A stretch of 64,000 nucleotides of DNA. It comes from Oscillospiraceae bacterium. Its GTDB lineage: Bacteria; Bacillota; Clostridia; Oscillospirales; Ruminococcaceae. This document shows, in pieces, positions 51,100-58,868 of this stretch (position 1 is the first letter of the stretch; each line of letters starts with the position of its first letter). The position numbers and the translations under genes were made by a program. Where the stretch lies: NCBI GenBank assembly GCA_021199795.1, contig JAJQHJ010000013.1, forward strand, positions 1-64,000, written 5' to 3'. A model generated the notes under the pieces. The model saw only the letters and a program-made list of their open reading frames with translations, ran no database searches and was not told the DNA's origin.

Positions 51100-51585
51100 T
51101 TAATAGCCAAACTTTCCCTCAACCGAATCATCATTCAGAACCCAATCGAAAACGTCTATCACCCGATAATTTTCGTCGTCATCACGGATGATGACCCGCT
51201 CGATTCCGGCATTGATTATAACCCTCTTGCACATTGAACAGCAGGAGGAATTCTTTATGTACTCGCCGGTGGAGACTTCCCTGCCGCAGAGATAGAGCGA
51301 AGCACCTATCATGCTTTCACGTGGCGCATTGATGATTGCGTTCATTTCGGCATGGACGGACCGGCAGAGCTCATACCTCTCCCCACGGGGAATGTTAAGC
51401 TGTGTACGGACACAATATCCAAGGTCGGTGCAGTTTTTTCGCCCTCTGGGGGCTCCGACATATCCGGTTGAAATAATCTGGTCGTTCTTGACGATTACCG
51501 CACCGTATCTCCGCCTTAAGCATGTTCCTCTTTCGGAAACTGCGTCGGCAATGTCGAGGTAGTAGTTAATTTTGTCTCTGCGCAT
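51100..51585 (-). CDS. Deoxycytidylate deaminase-like protein
   Basis: A 161-residue zinc deaminase of the dCMP deaminase/ComEB group. The zinc histidine and proton-shuttle glutamate are in CRSVHAEMNAI; the zinc cysteines are in SSCCSMCK. In this group the enzyme makes dUMP from dCMP for dTMP supply; ComEB homologues are often annotated this way without proof. The ATG at 51585 has GGAGGAG upstream, so the longer ORF is not used. It is the first gene of the tsaE-tsaB-rpiB cluster. Confidence 0.88.
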   Translation of the reverse strand: MRRDKINYYLDIADAVSERGTCLRRRYGAVIVKNDQIISTGYVGAPRGRKNCTDLGYCVRTQLNIPRGERYELCRSVHAEMNAIINAPRESMIGASLYLCGREVSTGEYIKNSSCCSMCKRVIINAGIERVIIRDDDENYRVIDVFDWVLNDDSVEGKFGY

Positions 51586-51655
51586 AATATCTCTCCTCCC
51601 TGAGTGGGTTGTTAACAATAGTGTAGCACATTTCGGGGAGATATGCAAGAGGTAA

Positions 51656-51716
51656 TCGCGCTTCGCGCGCCCTCTCAGTCGCCTTTAGCGACAGCTCCCC
51701 CCAAAACGGGGGAGCC
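51656..51716 (+). repeat. Dispersed palindromic element R3
   Basis: CGCGCTTCGCGCG followed by CCTCTCAGTCGC, a GTCGC/GCGAC hairpin, and GCTCCCCC/GGGGGAGC. Same family as R1. Confidence 0.8.
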
Positions 51717-51767
51717 AAGATATATGTGAAATCACAGTGAAATAAGTACGAAAAATAAAATTTGCTC

Positions 51768-51796
51768 TTGAAAAACGGCGACCATAAGATTATAAT
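51768..51796 (+). promoter_or_regulatory. Promoter of rsmE
   Basis: TTGAAA and TATAAT, 17-base spacer. Confidence 0.75.
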
Positions 51797-51829
51797 TTAA
51801 GTACAGATTTTTTCGGAAAGGGAATATGG

Positions 51830-52549
51830 ATGCCGAGGTTCTTTGTTTCTCAGCCGCCTGAGGGTGGGATTATTACTATCGACGGTGCGGATGCCCAGCA
51901 CATCGGAAAGTCGCTTCGGATGGCTGTTGGCGACGAGCTCACAGTTTGCCATGATGGAACTGACTATCAGTGCGAGATTATCGGGATTACAAGGGAGGAC
52001 GTCTCCCTTAAAGTGGTCAGCGAATCTCAGTCCAGTGAGCCGAATATAAATTTAACGCTCTATATGGCGATGCCGAAGCTTGACAAGCTTGAGCTTATCG
52101 TTCAGAAATCGGTGGAGCTGGGTGTCAAGAAAATCTGCCCTGTGCTTACAAAAAGATGCATTTCAAGACCGGATAACGAACGGTTCAAGGCGAAGCGTGA
52201 ACGGCTCCAGAAGATAGCTCTTGAAGCGGCGAAGCAGTCGGGACGCGGAATTATCCCCGAGGTTTCGGATATACTTAGCTTTAATGAGTGTGTCAGAGAG
52301 CTGTCGGAAATGGATCTTGGAATCGTCTGCTATGAAAAGGGCGGAGTAAGTTTAAAGGATATAGAAATTCCCGAGAAATCCGGAATCGGGCTGTTTATCG
52401 GGTCTGAGGGCGGTTTTGAGCCGTCAGAAATAGAGAAGCTTGAAGAGAACGGCGTGAAAAAGGTTTGGCTTGGTGACAGAATCCTCCGGTGCGAGACTGC
52501 TCCACTGGCGGCAACCGCCATAATCATGTTTTTGACCGGTAATATGTAA
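51830..52549 (+). CDS. rsmE: 16S rRNA (uracil-1498-N3)-methyltransferase
   Basis: A SPOUT-class methyltransferase that methylates U1498 of 16S rRNA. It has 239 residues: N-terminal PUA-like part (about 1-70), then the trefoil-knot domain with LFIGSEGGFEPSEI and WLGDRILRCETAPLAA. The start at 51830 has GGAAAGGG upstream. Often prmA lies next to it; not here. Confidence 0.95.
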   Translation: MPRFFVSQPPEGGIITIDGADAQHIGKSLRMAVGDELTVCHDGTDYQCEIIGITREDVSLKVVSESQSSEPNINLTLYMAMPKLDKLELIVQKSVELGVKKICPVLTKRCISRPDNERFKAKRERLQKIALEAAKQSGRGIIPEVSDILSFNECVRELSEMDLGIVCYEKGGVSLKDIEIPEKSGIGLFIGSEGGFEPSEIEKLEENGVKKVWLGDRILRCETAPLAATAIIMFLTGNM

Positions 52550-52556
52550 ATGGGTA

Positions 52557-52585
52557 TTGCATTTTTCTCAAATGTGTGCTATATT
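52557..52585 (+). promoter_or_regulatory. Promoter of the acidic cysteine-rich protein gene
   Basis: TTGCAT and TATATT with a 17-base spacer and an extended -10 (TGC), overlapping the end of rsmE by nothing and ending 33 bases before the start. Confidence 0.68.
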
Positions 52586-52618
52586 AAACTTAAGAAAAAC
52601 TGAAGGAGATGTTTTCAG

Positions 52619-53239
52619 ATGGGTAATGTATTTAAAATAGCTCTTGGTATAGGTGCGGCTGCTGCCGCTGCTGCTCTCGGCTTTGCTCTTGCTAAAAAGG
52701 TTCGCGATGACGAGGAAATCGATGACACCGAGGATTTCGAGGGTCTTGACGACGTAGATACCTGCGATTGTGAGGACTGCGAGGCTTGGGACGGCGAAGA
52801 GTGCACATGCGATCACGAATGTGAGTGCGATGAGTGCGACGAGGATGAAGACGACGGATGTGAGTGTGACGAGTGCGACGACGATGAGTGTGATTGCGAC
52901 TGCTGCGACGAGGGTCACGGTCAGGATATTTCCGAGGCAGTAAACAGCATCGTTGACGGCGTCATGAGCGGAATTGTCATTGCCGCAGACAAGGCAAGTG
53001 AGTGGGCTTCCATCATTGCTGACAAGGTTGCCGAAAAGCTTGAAGAGCGTCATGAGGCAGAGTACACTATTGAATGGGACGATGAGGACGACGAGGACGA
53101 AGATGAGCCCGAAGTTCCCGAGTCGGTTGACGAAACCCTCAAAGCCGCTGCTGAAGTAGCAGAAGACATTCAGGAAGCCGCCGAAGAGGTCGCTGAAGAA
53201 ATCCACGTTAATGACGAGGAGCCTCATACTGAGGGGTAA
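52619..53239 (+). CDS. Membrane-anchored acidic cysteine-rich protein, unknown family
   Basis: A 206-residue protein of a kind I cannot place. A hydrophobic alanine-rich N-terminus (about 4-25, IALGIGAAAAAAALGFALAKK) looks like a membrane anchor, followed by an Asp/Glu-rich segment. Residues about 48-97 hold 15 cysteines as C-x-C, C-x2-C and C-x3-C pairs between Asp/Glu residues (for example CDCEDC, ECECDEC, CDCDCC). Then come an amphipathic helix (about 100-130) and a second very acidic segment. Such spacing suggests binding of soft metal ions, but it could also be a low-complexity acidic linker. AAGGAG precedes the start. It lies upstream of the sigma-factor cluster. Confidence 0.75.
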   Translation: MGNVFKIALGIGAAAAAAALGFALAKKVRDDEEIDDTEDFEGLDDVDTCDCEDCEAWDGEECTCDHECECDECDEDEDDGCECDECDDDECDCDCCDEGHGQDISEAVNSIVDGVMSGIVIAADKASEWASIIADKVAEKLEERHEAEYTIEWDDEDDEDEDEPEVPESVDETLKAAAEVAEDIQEAAEEVAEEIHVNDEEPHTEG

Positions 53240-53306
53240 TTTCTGAAAAGAATATCACTGAATCCAGCCCTGACTCTTTTGAGTTGGGGTTGATTTTTGT
53301 GTGGAT

Positions 53307-53354
53307 GAACCTCTCAGTCGGCTTCGCCGACAGCTCCCCTTAGTAAGGGGAGCC
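53307..53354 (+). repeat. Dispersed palindromic element R4
   Basis: GAACCTCTCAGTC, GGCTTCGCC hairpin, GACAGCTCCCCTTAGTAAGGGGAGCC. Same family; it lies between the cysteine-rich protein gene and the first sigma factor. Confidence 0.85.
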
Positions 53355-53381
53355 AATAGGATTATCCAAATTTTTTTGAAT

Positions 53382-53406
53382 CCCCAGCCCAAAATTCTGT
53401 GTCTAT
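53382..53406 (+). promoter_or_regulatory. Possible ECF-type promoter of sigma factor gene 1
   Basis: CCCAG...AATTCTGTGTCTAT; the GTGTCTAT core recurs at the same relative place upstream of the second sigma gene. GTCTA is a common -10 of ECF sigma factors, so autoregulation is possible. Confidence 0.4.
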
Positions 53407-53452
53407 AAGTATGAAAACGTTTTCAAATCGGTTCAAATAGGAGGTGATGGTG

Positions 53453-54007
53453 ATGATTGACGAAAGACGGCTTCTTAAGAGGCTCGCTCTTGGGGACGAG
53501 GAGGCTTTCCGGGAGGTTGTTTCCGGGTACTCAAGATATGTCTCAACCGTTATTGCAAACCAGCTTAGGGATTTCGACAATGTCACCGTCATCGAAGAGC
53601 TTTCGGCGGATGTGTTTTATGAGCTCTGGCGAAACAGGGGCACTCTTACCACCTCCCACCTCCGTGGCTGGCTGAGTGCCGTTGCGAGAAACAAAGCCAA
53701 AAACTACATACGCTCCCAGAAGCTAATCTTTGAAAGCCTTGACGACAGCAGTCTCGAGAATCTCATCGATCTCTCAGACAATTTCTCAGAGCTCGAGAAA
53801 GAGGAGCAGGCAAGAGAAATCAAGGCTGCTCTTGACAAGCTCCGCAAGCCCGAGCGAGAGGTTATTCTCCGGTATTACTATTATAACCAGACGGTTACTG
53901 TTATTGCCGAAGAGACCGGCATGAACCGGGCTACTGTCAAGACAAGGCTTCAAAGAGGCAGGGACAAGCTCAAAGAAATCTTAGAAAAGGGAGGCTTTTC
54001 AAAGTGA
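53453..54007 (+). CDS. Sigma-70 family (ECF-like) RNA polymerase sigma factor, paralogue 1
   Basis: A 184-residue ECF-like sigma factor. Region 2 is visible from EAFREVVSGYSRYVSTVIANQL to YELWRNRGTLTTSHLRGWLSAVARNKAKNYIRSQ. A linker follows, and region 4 is LDKLRKPEREVILRYYYYNQTVTVIAEETGMNRATVKTRLQRGRDKL. The ATG at 53453 is eight bases from AGGAGG and is preferred over an ATG only two bases from it. Its stop overlaps the anti-sigma GTG start. It is highly similar to the gene at 55982. Confidence 0.9.
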   Translation: MIDERRLLKRLALGDEEAFREVVSGYSRYVSTVIANQLRDFDNVTVIEELSADVFYELWRNRGTLTTSHLRGWLSAVARNKAKNYIRSQKLIFESLDDSSLENLIDLSDNFSELEKEEQAREIKAALDKLRKPEREVILRYYYYNQTVTVIAEETGMNRATVKTRLQRGRDKLKEILEKGGFSK

Positions 54008-55770
54008 AAAAACTTTATAGCGACCTTCTCGACTGCTACGGTGAGGAGAAAATCAGGCTAAAGAAAGCTCCCGCTGTCAGCACCGATAGAATTTATGCCC
54101 TGGCGAACACCAAGGCAGGAAAGGAAAACGTTTTTATGGAGAAAAAACATCATAGATTACCAGTTGTGCTTGCTGTAGTGGTTGCGGCTGTGCTTCTGAT
54201 GGGCGCAGGGTTTGCAGCTGCCAGCAACAACTTAACAAGCTTCTTCCAGGGCAGGTGGCAGGAGCTGACCGGCGAAGAAATGTCTCAGGAACAGCTTGAA
54301 GTTATCGACGGATTCAGTCAGGAGATAGACTCAAGCCAGATTTCAAACGAAATTACCGTCACCATCGACTCTGCAATGGCGAGCCAGAATGAAATGTACT
54401 TCCTCCTCAGAATGGAGGGCGACTGCCTCCAGGACGTGCTGGTTGAGGGCGAATACTGGTACTTCGAGCATTTCTACTTTGGCATAAAAAATGCCGAGGT
54501 CGCCGCTTACTGTAGCCATATTGACTGGCACTACGAAGAGGACGGCGTTTACTATTGGCTCTGGGAATGCAGCTATGACACCCTGCCCGAGGACGTCACT
54601 ACGCTGAACTGCTCGCTGAGCATGGGCGCACTTCATTCCAACTACGATGAAGAAGATAAAGACGTAGTCATTAACGGCTCATGGAGCTTTGATTTCACGG
54701 TTGATGTGAGTGAATTGACTACTATAGCTCTTGACACTGATATTGTCGGAATTTCCGACTTGGAAATCAACGAATTCGAGGTCAGCTACATAGCCGCTTC
54801 CGAAGCGAATCCGTGCGGTATAGTAATCGCTGTCATGAAAGACGGCACGGAGATCAGTACATTTACCGGCACCGGCTATTTAGAAGAAGACGGAAGCAGT
54901 AAGCACTGGTATAGTCAGTGGGAAACGCCTATTGACGTGAGTGAAGTTGATTACATCTACTTCTCAGATGGTGCTGGAAACTGTGTTGATGGCTCGGTCA
55001 TCTATGTTCAGTCTGATTCCGATGCCACACAGAACTCCATGCAGGAAATAGACGCCTCCGGCACTATCGAGTCTGACATCACCGTCACCGTTGACTCGGC
55101 TATGGCAAGTAAGAACGAGATGTACTTCCTCGTCAAGGTTGAGGGCGAGAGCTTTATGGAGATGCTCGATTCGGGTGCGGAATGGTACTTTGAGCGTGTT
55201 GTCTTCGACATTGATAACGCCAACATGGCAAGCTATGGGCATCGCTCTGGCTGGAATTATGTTGAAGACGGCGTGTACTACTCGCTCTACGTCGCCCAAT
55301 ACAGCACCATTGGCGATGATGTCGAAACGCTTAACTGCTCATTCAACTATGGCAGGCTATACTATTTCGACGAGGACGGCAACCAGGTCTTTATCGGCGG
55401 TCCATGGACTATTGACTTCACGGTTGATGTTGCGGACGTCACCTACGTCACTATTGATACCGGCATCGAGGGAATCTCTGAATTTACGATTTCTGAATTC
55501 GGCATCAGCTATCTTATTGACACCTCAGTGGTTGATTTCAGCAAAGGCGCGCTCAACGTGATTGCCGTCATGAAAGACGGAAGCGAAGTTGCCACCGAGG
55601 GTGGCTGGCAGTACACCGGAATCGTAGACGGTCTTACGCCCTCAGACGGTGACGAAAAGCACTGGTACCGTCAGTGGGCAGTGCTCATTGACCTTGACGA
55701 AGTGGATTATCTCTACTTTGTGGATGTGTTCGGAGAGATGATTGAGGGGACGGTTATTGAGTTTGGATGA
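54004..55770 (+). CDS. Anti-sigma factor-like membrane protein with duplicated extracytoplasmic domain, paralogue 1
   Basis: A 588-residue single-pass membrane protein. A short cytoplasmic part (about 1-48, with LYSDLLDCYGEEKIRL and STDRIYALANTKA) would bind the sigma factor. One membrane segment (about 50-72) is followed by about 510 extracytoplasmic residues of DUF4179-like beta domains. Two halves (about 112-338 and 351-586) are clearly tandem copies: both have DS(A)MAS-NEMYFL, the DGVYY segment, 'DIDFTVDV', a SEFTISEF-like strand and a KHWY-QW ending. The GTG start overlaps the sigma stop. The ligand is unknown. Confidence 0.83.
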   Translation: MKKLYSDLLDCYGEEKIRLKKAPAVSTDRIYALANTKAGKENVFMEKKHHRLPVVLAVVVAAVLLMGAGFAAASNNLTSFFQGRWQELTGEEMSQEQLEVIDGFSQEIDSSQISNEITVTIDSAMASQNEMYFLLRMEGDCLQDVLVEGEYWYFEHFYFGIKNAEVAAYCSHIDWHYEEDGVYYWLWECSYDTLPEDVTTLNCSLSMGALHSNYDEEDKDVVINGSWSFDFTVDVSELTTIALDTDIVGISDLEINEFEVSYIAASEANPCGIVIAVMKDGTEISTFTGTGYLEEDGSSKHWYSQWETPIDVSEVDYIYFSDGAGNCVDGSVIYVQSDSDATQNSMQEIDASGTIESDITVTVDSAMASKNEMYFLVKVEGESFMEMLDSGAEWYFERVVFDIDNANMASYGHRSGWNYVEDGVYYSLYVAQYSTIGDDVETLNCSFNYGRLYYFDEDGNQVFIGGPWTIDFTVDVADVTYVTIDTGIEGISEFTISEFGISYLIDTSVVDFSKGALNVIAVMKDGSEVATEGGWQYTGIVDGLTPSDGDEKHWYRQWAVLIDLDEVDYLYFVDVFGEMIEGTVIEFG

Positions 55771-55782
55771 TCTTCAATCAAC

Positions 55783-55854
55783 GCTCGCCCTGCGGGCTCG
55801 CGAACCTCTCAGTCGGCTTCGCCGACAGCTCCCCTTGACAGGGGAGCCTTTTTT
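55783..55854 (+). repeat. Dispersed palindromic element R5, ending as a terminator
   Basis: CGCTCGCC/GGCTCGCG, then GAACCTCTCAGTC, GTCGGC/GCCGAC, and AGCTCCCCTTGACAGGGGAGCC followed by TTTTTT. It probably ends the first sigma/anti-sigma operon. Confidence 0.85.
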
Positions 55855-55870
55855 GCTTTAGAATAGCATT

Positions 55871-55917
55871 GGAAGTTTGGCTTTGCCAAACTTTCGACTT
55901 TCGACTTGTCGAAAGTC
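55871..55917 (+). repeat. Two perfect hairpins between the sigma operons
   Basis: GGAAGTTTGGC/GCCAAACTTTC (one GU pair, TTT loop), directly followed by GACTTTCGAC/GTCGAAAGTC (TT loop). The first recurs in variant form at 57637. Confidence 0.75.
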
Positions 55918-55922
55918 TGCAC

Positions 55923-55947
55923 CCATAGTATGAATTCCCGTGTCTAT
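55923..55947 (+). promoter_or_regulatory. Possible ECF-type promoter of sigma factor gene 2
   Basis: CCCATAGTATGAATTCCCGTGTCTAT, with the GTGTCTAT core shared with the region upstream of the first sigma gene (53399). Confidence 0.4.
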
Positions 55948-55981
55948 TATAATGAACCTAAAAAGAAAGTGAGGGTGAGTG

Positions 55982-56542
55982 ATGGACGATTCTAGGCTTG
56001 TCGGTCGGCTGCGGCTTGGGGATGAGGATGTTCTCAGCGAGATTATTTATAAGTACAACCGGTATGTTTCCACGGTTATTGCAAATCAGCTCCGGGATTT
56101 TAACAATACTGCTGCCATTGAAGAGCTTGCGTCGGATGTGTTTTTTGAACTCTGGCAAAACCGGGATAAGCTCACCACCTCTCACCTGAAAGCCTGGCTC
56201 TCTACAGTTTCCCGGAACAAGGCAAAAAATTACATACGGGCTCAGAGGCTTCAGACGGAAAGTCTCGACGAAAAAATTGAAGAAGATTTGGACGACTTTG
56301 TAGCGATTTCAGAGGAGTTTCTGGGTCTTGAAAAAGAGGAACAGGCAAGAGAGCTTAAGCTGGCTCTTAAGAAGCTCAAGAAGCATGAGCGGGAGACGGT
56401 TGTCAGGTACTACTATTACAACCAGACGGTCACGAAGATTTCAGAGGAGACCGGCACGAACATTGAGACGGTCAAATCAAGGCTCCGGCGTGGGCGGGAC
56501 AGCCTGAAAGAAATACTTGGGAAAGGAGGTCTCACAAAGTGA
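55982..56542 (+). CDS. Sigma-70 family (ECF-like) RNA polymerase sigma factor, paralogue 2
   Basis: A 186-residue paralogue of the gene at 53453. The two match almost residue for residue in region 2 (YNRYVSTVIANQLRDF, ELWQNRDKLTTSHLKAWLS) and region 4 (HERETVVRYYYYNQTVTKISEETG). They diverge in the linker between them. The ATG at 55982 has GAGGG six bases upstream. It overlaps the following anti-sigma start by four bases, the same coupling as in the first pair. Confidence 0.9.
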   Translation: MDDSRLVGRLRLGDEDVLSEIIYKYNRYVSTVIANQLRDFNNTAAIEELASDVFFELWQNRDKLTTSHLKAWLSTVSRNKAKNYIRAQRLQTESLDEKIEEDLDDFVAISEEFLGLEKEEQARELKLALKKLKKHERETVVRYYYYNQTVTKISEETGTNIETVKSRLRRGRDSLKEILGKGGLTK

Positions 56543-57555
56543 ATATGAATCTTAAAGATGTTTTTGACTGCTATAATGATGAAAGCATAAGGCTTGGGGA
56601 GGCTCCGTCGGTAAGCGACGACAGGGTCTGTGCCCTCACGAACACCAAGCTTGGAAAAGAAAATATCATCATAAAGAAAGTCTACCGCAAGCTCCCGATG
56701 GTGCTTGTCACCGTTTTTGCTGCTATACTCCTGATGGGTGCCGGCTTCATCGCCTCAAGCGACAGCATCGACGGCTGGTTCAAGACCCAGTGGGAAGAGG
56801 TTACAGGCGAAGAAATGAGCAATACTCAGTATGAATATGTTGCGAGTCTCAGCCAGTATATCGGCTTAAGCCAGAGCTCGGATGGGGTTACAGTGACTGT
56901 TGATTCGGCAACCCTGGGCGACGACATCATATATGTCCTAATTTATGTCGAGAGCGACAATGCCAAGTTTGCTCCGAATGTATCGATAGCTCGTTTCGAT
57001 ACCGCAGCCATAGAGCTTGACGCCGCCATTACCCGTTTTTCACATGTCGGCACGTCGTGGCAGTACACAGATGAAAACGGAAAAGTCTGCCTCATCCTGG
57101 AAAAGACCTTTGGGCTTGAAAATGGCGACGAGCCTGTCGACGTTACACTCCACTTTGAAGACTTCTGCGCCTACTATGCCGAAGACACCGGGCTTACAGG
57201 CACATTCAATGGCGGAGTATGGGACTTTGAATTCACTCTTGAGAGGACAGAAACCCATCTTATTGAGTTTACCATTCCCGAAACATGGAGTGGAGTCTAT
57301 GAATTGTCCGTCTCAGAATTCACCCTCTATGCCGTATATGACTATCCGTCATACAATATTTATCCGAGAGGCTTGTACCTCGGCAACATCTATGCCATCA
57401 CGGAAGACGGCACTGAAATACGCACCAGTCTCTCATATTCCATCAGCGATCCCGACGACGGCGTCACAGTCGCCCAATATCACTGGGCAGTGCCACTTGA
57501 TCTTGATGAGATTGTGGGGATCAGGATTGGGGAGGAAATTATTGAGATAAAATAA
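56539..57555 (+). CDS. Anti-sigma factor-like membrane protein, paralogue 2 (single sensor domain)
   Basis: A 338-residue paralogue of the 54004 product with the same cytoplasmic opening (DVFDCYNDESIRLGEAPSVSDDRVCALTNTKLGKENI), one membrane segment (about 51-72, LPMVLVTVFAAILLMGAGFIA) and the same WQ/KTQWEEVTGEEMS segment after it. Only one extracytoplasmic unit is present, against two in paralogue 1, and it is more divergent. GTG start with GGAGG nine bases upstream. Confidence 0.82.
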   Translation: MNMNLKDVFDCYNDESIRLGEAPSVSDDRVCALTNTKLGKENIIIKKVYRKLPMVLVTVFAAILLMGAGFIASSDSIDGWFKTQWEEVTGEEMSNTQYEYVASLSQYIGLSQSSDGVTVTVDSATLGDDIIYVLIYVESDNAKFAPNVSIARFDTAAIELDAAITRFSHVGTSWQYTDENGKVCLILEKTFGLENGDEPVDVTLHFEDFCAYYAEDTGLTGTFNGGVWDFEFTLERTETHLIEFTIPETWSGVYELSVSEFTLYAVYDYPSYNIYPRGLYLGNIYAITEDGTEIRTSLSYSISDPDDGVTVAQYHWAVPLDLDEIVGIRIGEEIIEIK

Positions 57556-57560
57556 TTTTA

Positions 57561-57580
57561 GGGACGGATAATATCCGCCC
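57561..57580 (+). terminator. Hairpin after the second anti-sigma gene
   Basis: GGGACGGAT / ATCCGCCC stem around AAT, followed by GAAAACTCTTT. Weak tail. Confidence 0.5.
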
Positions 57581-57615
57581 GAAAACTCTTTGTCGAAAAG
57601 TACGGGCTGGATGTA

Positions 57616-57660
57616 GAAGTTCGCTGTGCGAACTTCGGAAGTTTGGCAAAGCCAAATTTC
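57616..57660 (+). repeat. Two hairpins downstream of the second sigma operon
   Basis: GAAGTTCGC/GCGAACTTC (TGT loop) and GGAAGTTTGGC/GCCAAATTTC (AAA loop), relatives of those at 47236 and 55871. Confidence 0.75.
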
Positions 57661-57709
57661 TCCGCCCGCTTTTTTATGCCCATTTCACCACTACACGTCA
57701 ATCTGTATC

Positions 57710-57738
57710 TTGATTTTTCCTCCAATATCGGTTATTAT
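57710..57738 (+). promoter_or_regulatory. Promoter of the lipoprotein gene
   Basis: TTGATT and TATTAT with a 17-base spacer, about 34 bases before the start. Confidence 0.55.
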
Positions 57739-57771
57739 TATAGTAGCACCTATTTGAAAGGAACTACCACT

Positions 57772-58380
57772 ATGAAGAAAATCTTTGCTGTTGCATTGTG
57801 CTTTGTTATGACTCTCACGCTCCTTACCGATTGCGGGTCTAAGGAGCTTGACATGAATAAGGTTATGGGAACGGTTTCGGATGGGGTTTATACCAATGAG
57901 TATGCCGACCTGACATTCTCGCCTGGTTCCGACTGGACTTTCTATGACGATTCACAGCTTCTTGAAATGATGGATATTTCGGAGTCATCGGTGGACACAG
58001 AGTCGAAGAGGCAGAATATCCTCTCCCGGGTTCAGACGCTTTATACCGCCATGGCTATGGATGAAATCGGGGCGAATATCATCATAGGATTTGAAAACCT
58101 GACGCTTTCGACCGATGGGACGAGCTATTCGGCTGAGGATTATGCAAGCGAGATTGTCGCCCAATGCACCGAGTCGGGCTATACTTTTGGGGACATAGTG
58201 GCGATAGAAATCGGCGGGAATACCTATTATGAGGCGGTCGGCTCTGTTGAAGAAAGCGGCTATGACATGACCCAGGCTTTCCTTGCCAGAAGGATCGACG
58301 ACTATATGTGCTTCATAATCATCACGACCATCGACGGCTACACCGTCACGCCGGATGACATTATCGCGATGCTGGGGTGA
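57772..58380 (+). CDS. Putative lipoprotein
   Basis: A 202-residue exported protein: MKKIFAVALCFVMTLTLLTDC is a signal peptide ending in a slightly atypical lipobox (LTDC). The mature part is alpha/beta (about 180 residues), with segments SPGSDWTFYDDSQL and NTYYEAVGSVEESGYDMTQAFLARRIDDYMCFIIITT, like the many small Clostridia lipoproteins with a stress-response PsbP/DUF-like fold. The ATG at 57772 has AAAGGAAC upstream. The fRMsr gene starts five bases later. Confidence 0.8.
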   Translation: MKKIFAVALCFVMTLTLLTDCGSKELDMNKVMGTVSDGVYTNEYADLTFSPGSDWTFYDDSQLLEMMDISESSVDTESKRQNILSRVQTLYTAMAMDEIGANIIIGFENLTLSTDGTSYSAEDYASEIVAQCTESGYTFGDIVAIEIGGNTYYEAVGSVEESGYDMTQAFLARRIDDYMCFIIITTIDGYTVTPDDIIAMLG

Positions 58381-58384
58381 TTTG

Positions 58385-58852
58385 ATGGGAAAGTATGAAA
58401 TGCTTGCAAAAGAGCTCAAGGCTCTTACCGACGGCGAGCCCGACCTTATAGCGAATCTGTCCAACGCCAGTGCGGCGATCTATCAAAGCCTGGATGACAT
58501 AAACTGGGCTGGGTTCTATGCACTCAAGGGCGAAACTCTGGTGTTGCGCCCGTTCCAGGGGAAGCCGGCTTGCATAAGGATTCCGGTTGGGAAAGGAGTC
58601 TGCGGGACGGCTGTCTTAAATGATGAAGCTCAGCTTGTTCCGGATGTGCACGAATTCCCCGGGCATATCGCCTGCGATTCGGCTTCAAATTCGGAGATAG
58701 TGATTCCGCTTCATGTGGGCGGCGAAATTGTCGGGGTTCTGGATATAGACAGCCCGACAGCAGGAAGATTTTCGGAAACAGATTTAAACGGGCTTATGCT
58801 CTCTGCCGAGGTTATGGAACTTGCATGGGAACGCTCTTTAAATAAAAACTGA
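58385..58852 (+). CDS. Free methionine-(R)-sulfoxide reductase (GAF-domain)
   Basis: A 155-residue GAF-fold enzyme reducing free Met-R-sulfoxide. Signature segments match the fRMsr family closely: DINWAGFYALKGETLVLRPFQGKPACIRIPVGKGVCGTA, DVHEFPGHIACDSASNSEIVIP and GVLDIDSPTAGRF. The cysteines in PACIRI, GVCGTA and IACDSA correspond to the three catalytic/structural ones. The start is near GGGGTGA at the lipoprotein stop. It points to oxidative stress protection. Confidence 0.93.
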   Translation: MGKYEMLAKELKALTDGEPDLIANLSNASAAIYQSLDDINWAGFYALKGETLVLRPFQGKPACIRIPVGKGVCGTAVLNDEAQLVPDVHEFPGHIACDSASNSEIVIPLHVGGEIVGVLDIDSPTAGRFSETDLNGLMLSAEVMELAWERSLNKN

Positions 58853-58868
58853 CAAGTAGAGGAAAAAT

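Noticed and set aside
52568..53227. A 219-residue minus-strand ORF over the cysteine-rich gene
   Set aside because: A mirror of Asp/Glu-rich codons, giving Val/Ile-rich hydrophobic sequence on the opposite strand.
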